A stretch of 64,000 nt of DNA from NCBI RefSeq assembly GCF_001039355.2, contig NW_019775780.1, forward strand, positions 310,001 to 374,000, written 5' to 3'. The position numbers and the translations under genes were made by a program. Source of the stretch: Lingula anatina (taxonomy: Eukaryota; Brachiopoda; Lingulata; Lingulida; Lingulidae). Positions 62,056 through 64,000 of the stretch are shown piece after piece (position 1 is the first letter of the stretch; every line of letters begins with the position of its first letter). The notes below the pieces were generated by a model. It worked only from the letters and a program-made list of their open reading frames with translations, did not search any database and was not told where the DNA came from.

Positions 62056-64000
62056 CTGAAATGATAGAACAGACTTATCATTTTAAAAATTTTCATGTAC
62101 TTGTGGTAAAGCAGACAGAGGCCCTACACAGTGTTTATATGAAGGAAAGGCTTTTTAAGATACAACTCTGGTGGATGAATCCTCATCGTCCATATTTTCA
62201 AATAGGTGAAACAAAATGCAAAGCAAAACTCTGCCCACGGTGAAAATTTAATTAGGTGATGACTGTCAGGTGCATGGTTGATTGACTCGGCAATAATAAT
62301 GGAAATAATGCACCTGGGAAATTAAACGAAAAGCCATCGAGAATGTAATAAGAATGAACAAGGATAATTACAAAAACAAAACAATAATAATGGTGGGCCA
62401 TGTCAAAATGTTTTCTCTAAATTGAATACTTTAATTTTGAGCTGGACGCCAGTCTGAGGTGTCAAAACAGGGGCGGATCTAGAGATATTTTCTGACAGTC
62501 TTCCAAACTATCTTTGTTTATCCATCTTCCATTTCTGACCATCTTCCGACTTAAAAAATGGATACATGTCAATGTAAACTTGAAAATCTGACCGTCTTCC
62601 GAAAGACCCAGAAGACTGCCTCAATCCGCCCCTGCAAAAAACAATGCCTACATTCTTGATAACAGCCTTATAACGACAAGCATGTTGTAACAAAGATGTC
62701 CTGGAATAAATTATTGCCAAACAATAATAATCATACTTCCAACAAAACGAAGGATGAAGTATATATATACAGTATATTGAAATCTGGTAGCTCAGTCAGT
62801 ATAATTGTCTGGCTAGTCGTTCGTCAGTTTGTGGACGCAATCAAGCATTGCCTTCTCCCCATACGGCCAACAGCTTTCATTCAATTCCATCGAAACCCGA
62901 TTACCAGGAAGACTACTATACATATGTGTAGTTCATTCAGAGACTTCTTCATTTTTTTCTCCTAACTTTTAAAAGCTAAAATGCTAATATCGCATAAAGG
63001 AAATTTGTTCGGACGTTTTCTATTACAGTTTTCAATCAATATTACTGAAGATACACACGTGAAACCACCAGGCCCATACGCGATGTATACTATTGTCACC
63101 TATGTTTTTAGTTTAACCCGTTGTTGCATCATTCCATTAATTCCTTCATTTCAATATACATGGAATATTAATTAGAAATTTCTGATGCTAAGACACCAAC
63201 CGTTCTCAATTAATTTGCTCAGGTGCAATACTACCAGCTTTTTTGAAGTAATATCGACATTCCTAAGTTCACGACCACTCTATCTCTCTCTCTTGCTTGT
63301 GCTTCGGTAATTAAGCCTATCTTTGAAGAGACATACAAACTCTGCTTCTAAAATCAATGATGTGTTAGCTGCAAGCCTTTCGCCTTTCAGCAGGAGGTGC
63401 CAAACTTATTCTAATTTCTTATGATTTTGTTACATGCGCTAAAGAACCCCCACCTTCAGCAATGGTTAAATGGTTCGAGGGGTTCATTTGATGCTCGTAT
63501 ACAGATATAATTATTATCATACTTCTACTGCCACAATCTTGCACGGCTTGATAGGCCAAATGTTCGGGTGAATGCTGTGGGTTTAGATAACAAACAGGGT
63601 ACCGTACATTCAGTGAAAGATTAATCTTGATGAATTGAGTCACGTCTTGTTCAAAATGTTCTTATGTGCCCTTCATGGAGTAGAATGTTTCCCTATCTTG
63701 ATTATTAAGAGTAATTAACAATTATGTTAGTATGGAAGAAGGCCATTATCTAGGCGGCTATAAAAGGTCTTATCCTAGCGTTGCATATTTGGACTAGCAT
63801 TTTTTTCTATTGAATGTCGCATGGCGGGTATCATGTAAAGCTATACGAGCAAAAACTCTTGTGTACCAGAGGCAACGCCATTTTTAAATTTAAGTGCATA
63901 GTTTGTGAGAAATTGATATGCAAAAATCGGGACTTGTATTAATATTGTTCAAAGAGGTTTTACAATAATTCGATTAACTAAATTGACAGCCGTGGTTCCA
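62056..64000. other. Right edge: receptor intron or intergenic sequence
   Basis: The upstream exons of the receptor gene should lie on this side, but I found no stretch matching the expected ligand-domain exon or a signal peptide. It contains the hAT-like element at 62468-62634. A short tRNA A-box-like stretch near 62786 has no matching B box. Confidence 0.5.
62468..62634. mobile_element. hAT-type non-autonomous element (167 bp)
   Basis: It begins CAGGGGCGGATCTAGAG and ends AATCCGCCCCTG. The outer bases CAGGGGCGGAT form an inverted pair with ATCCGCCCCTG. CAGGGGCGGAT is a common terminal sequence of animal hAT elements. CAAAA flanks both sides directly (62463-62467 and 62635-62639), a possible remnant of the 8-bp target duplication. 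Inside are near-repeats of GACCATCTTCCGA. There is no coding capacity. Confidence 0.82.

Noticed and set aside
62786-62860. tRNA-like stretch (GGTAGCTCAGTCAGTA)
   Set aside because: Only an A-box-like start is visible; no B box, anticodon arm or paired acceptor stem could be drawn. At best a fragment of a tRNA-derived repeat.
1-64000. CRISPR array, phage, operon or other prokaryotic system
   Set aside because: The genes have spliceosomal introns and poly(A) signals throughout; no direct-repeat arrays with unique spacers were seen.

Overview
This AT-rich window comes from an intron-rich animal genome. It carries four multi-exon genes that alternate in direction. Many short introns, neuronal protein families and piggyBac-type and hAT-type non-autonomous elements in introns suggest a lophotrochozoan, probably a mollusc. 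That placement is inference from general knowledge, not from any search.

Layout. (1) 416-11140 (+): a complete 25-exon gene for SMC2, the ATPase subunit of condensin (about 1215 aa by my joining). (2) 14938-50815 (-): a very large gene that I could join through 43 in-phase exons into about 3798 aa. Its first ~808 residues look like a full-length JAKMIP (Janus kinase and microtubule interacting protein) homologue. A long coiled coil follows, much of it built on a 14-residue repeat. The C-terminus is a RIM-binding-protein-like SH3-FN3-SH3 block. (3) 51998-55647 (+): a complete six-exon BNIP3-family mitophagy receptor (175 aa), head-to-head with gene 2. (4) 58645-62055 (-): the last four exons of a Cys-loop receptor subunit of nicotinic acetylcholine receptor type. 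Its N-terminal exons are missing or lie beyond the right edge.

Assembly. An N run (13648-14618) is flanked by two almost identical 892-bp copies (12756-13647 and 14619-15510) that carry the last two exons of gene 2. This is the pattern left when two overlapping contigs are scaffolded without merging. The left copy should not be counted as extra coding sequence.

How the genes relate. SMC2 acts in mitotic chromosomes, and its 3' end faces the 3' end of gene 2, with poly(A) signals about 90 bp apart. Gene 2 combines a microtubule/GABA-B-receptor-linked coiled-coil family with a presynaptic-scaffold-type C-terminus, and the nicotinic-type receptor subunit is also a neuronal type. I see no evidence that the four genes form a pathway. 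The main item to check is whether the JAKMIP-like and RIM-BP-like parts really are one transcript. All exon boundaries were read by eye from splice consensus and frame; none is confirmed by RNA data.
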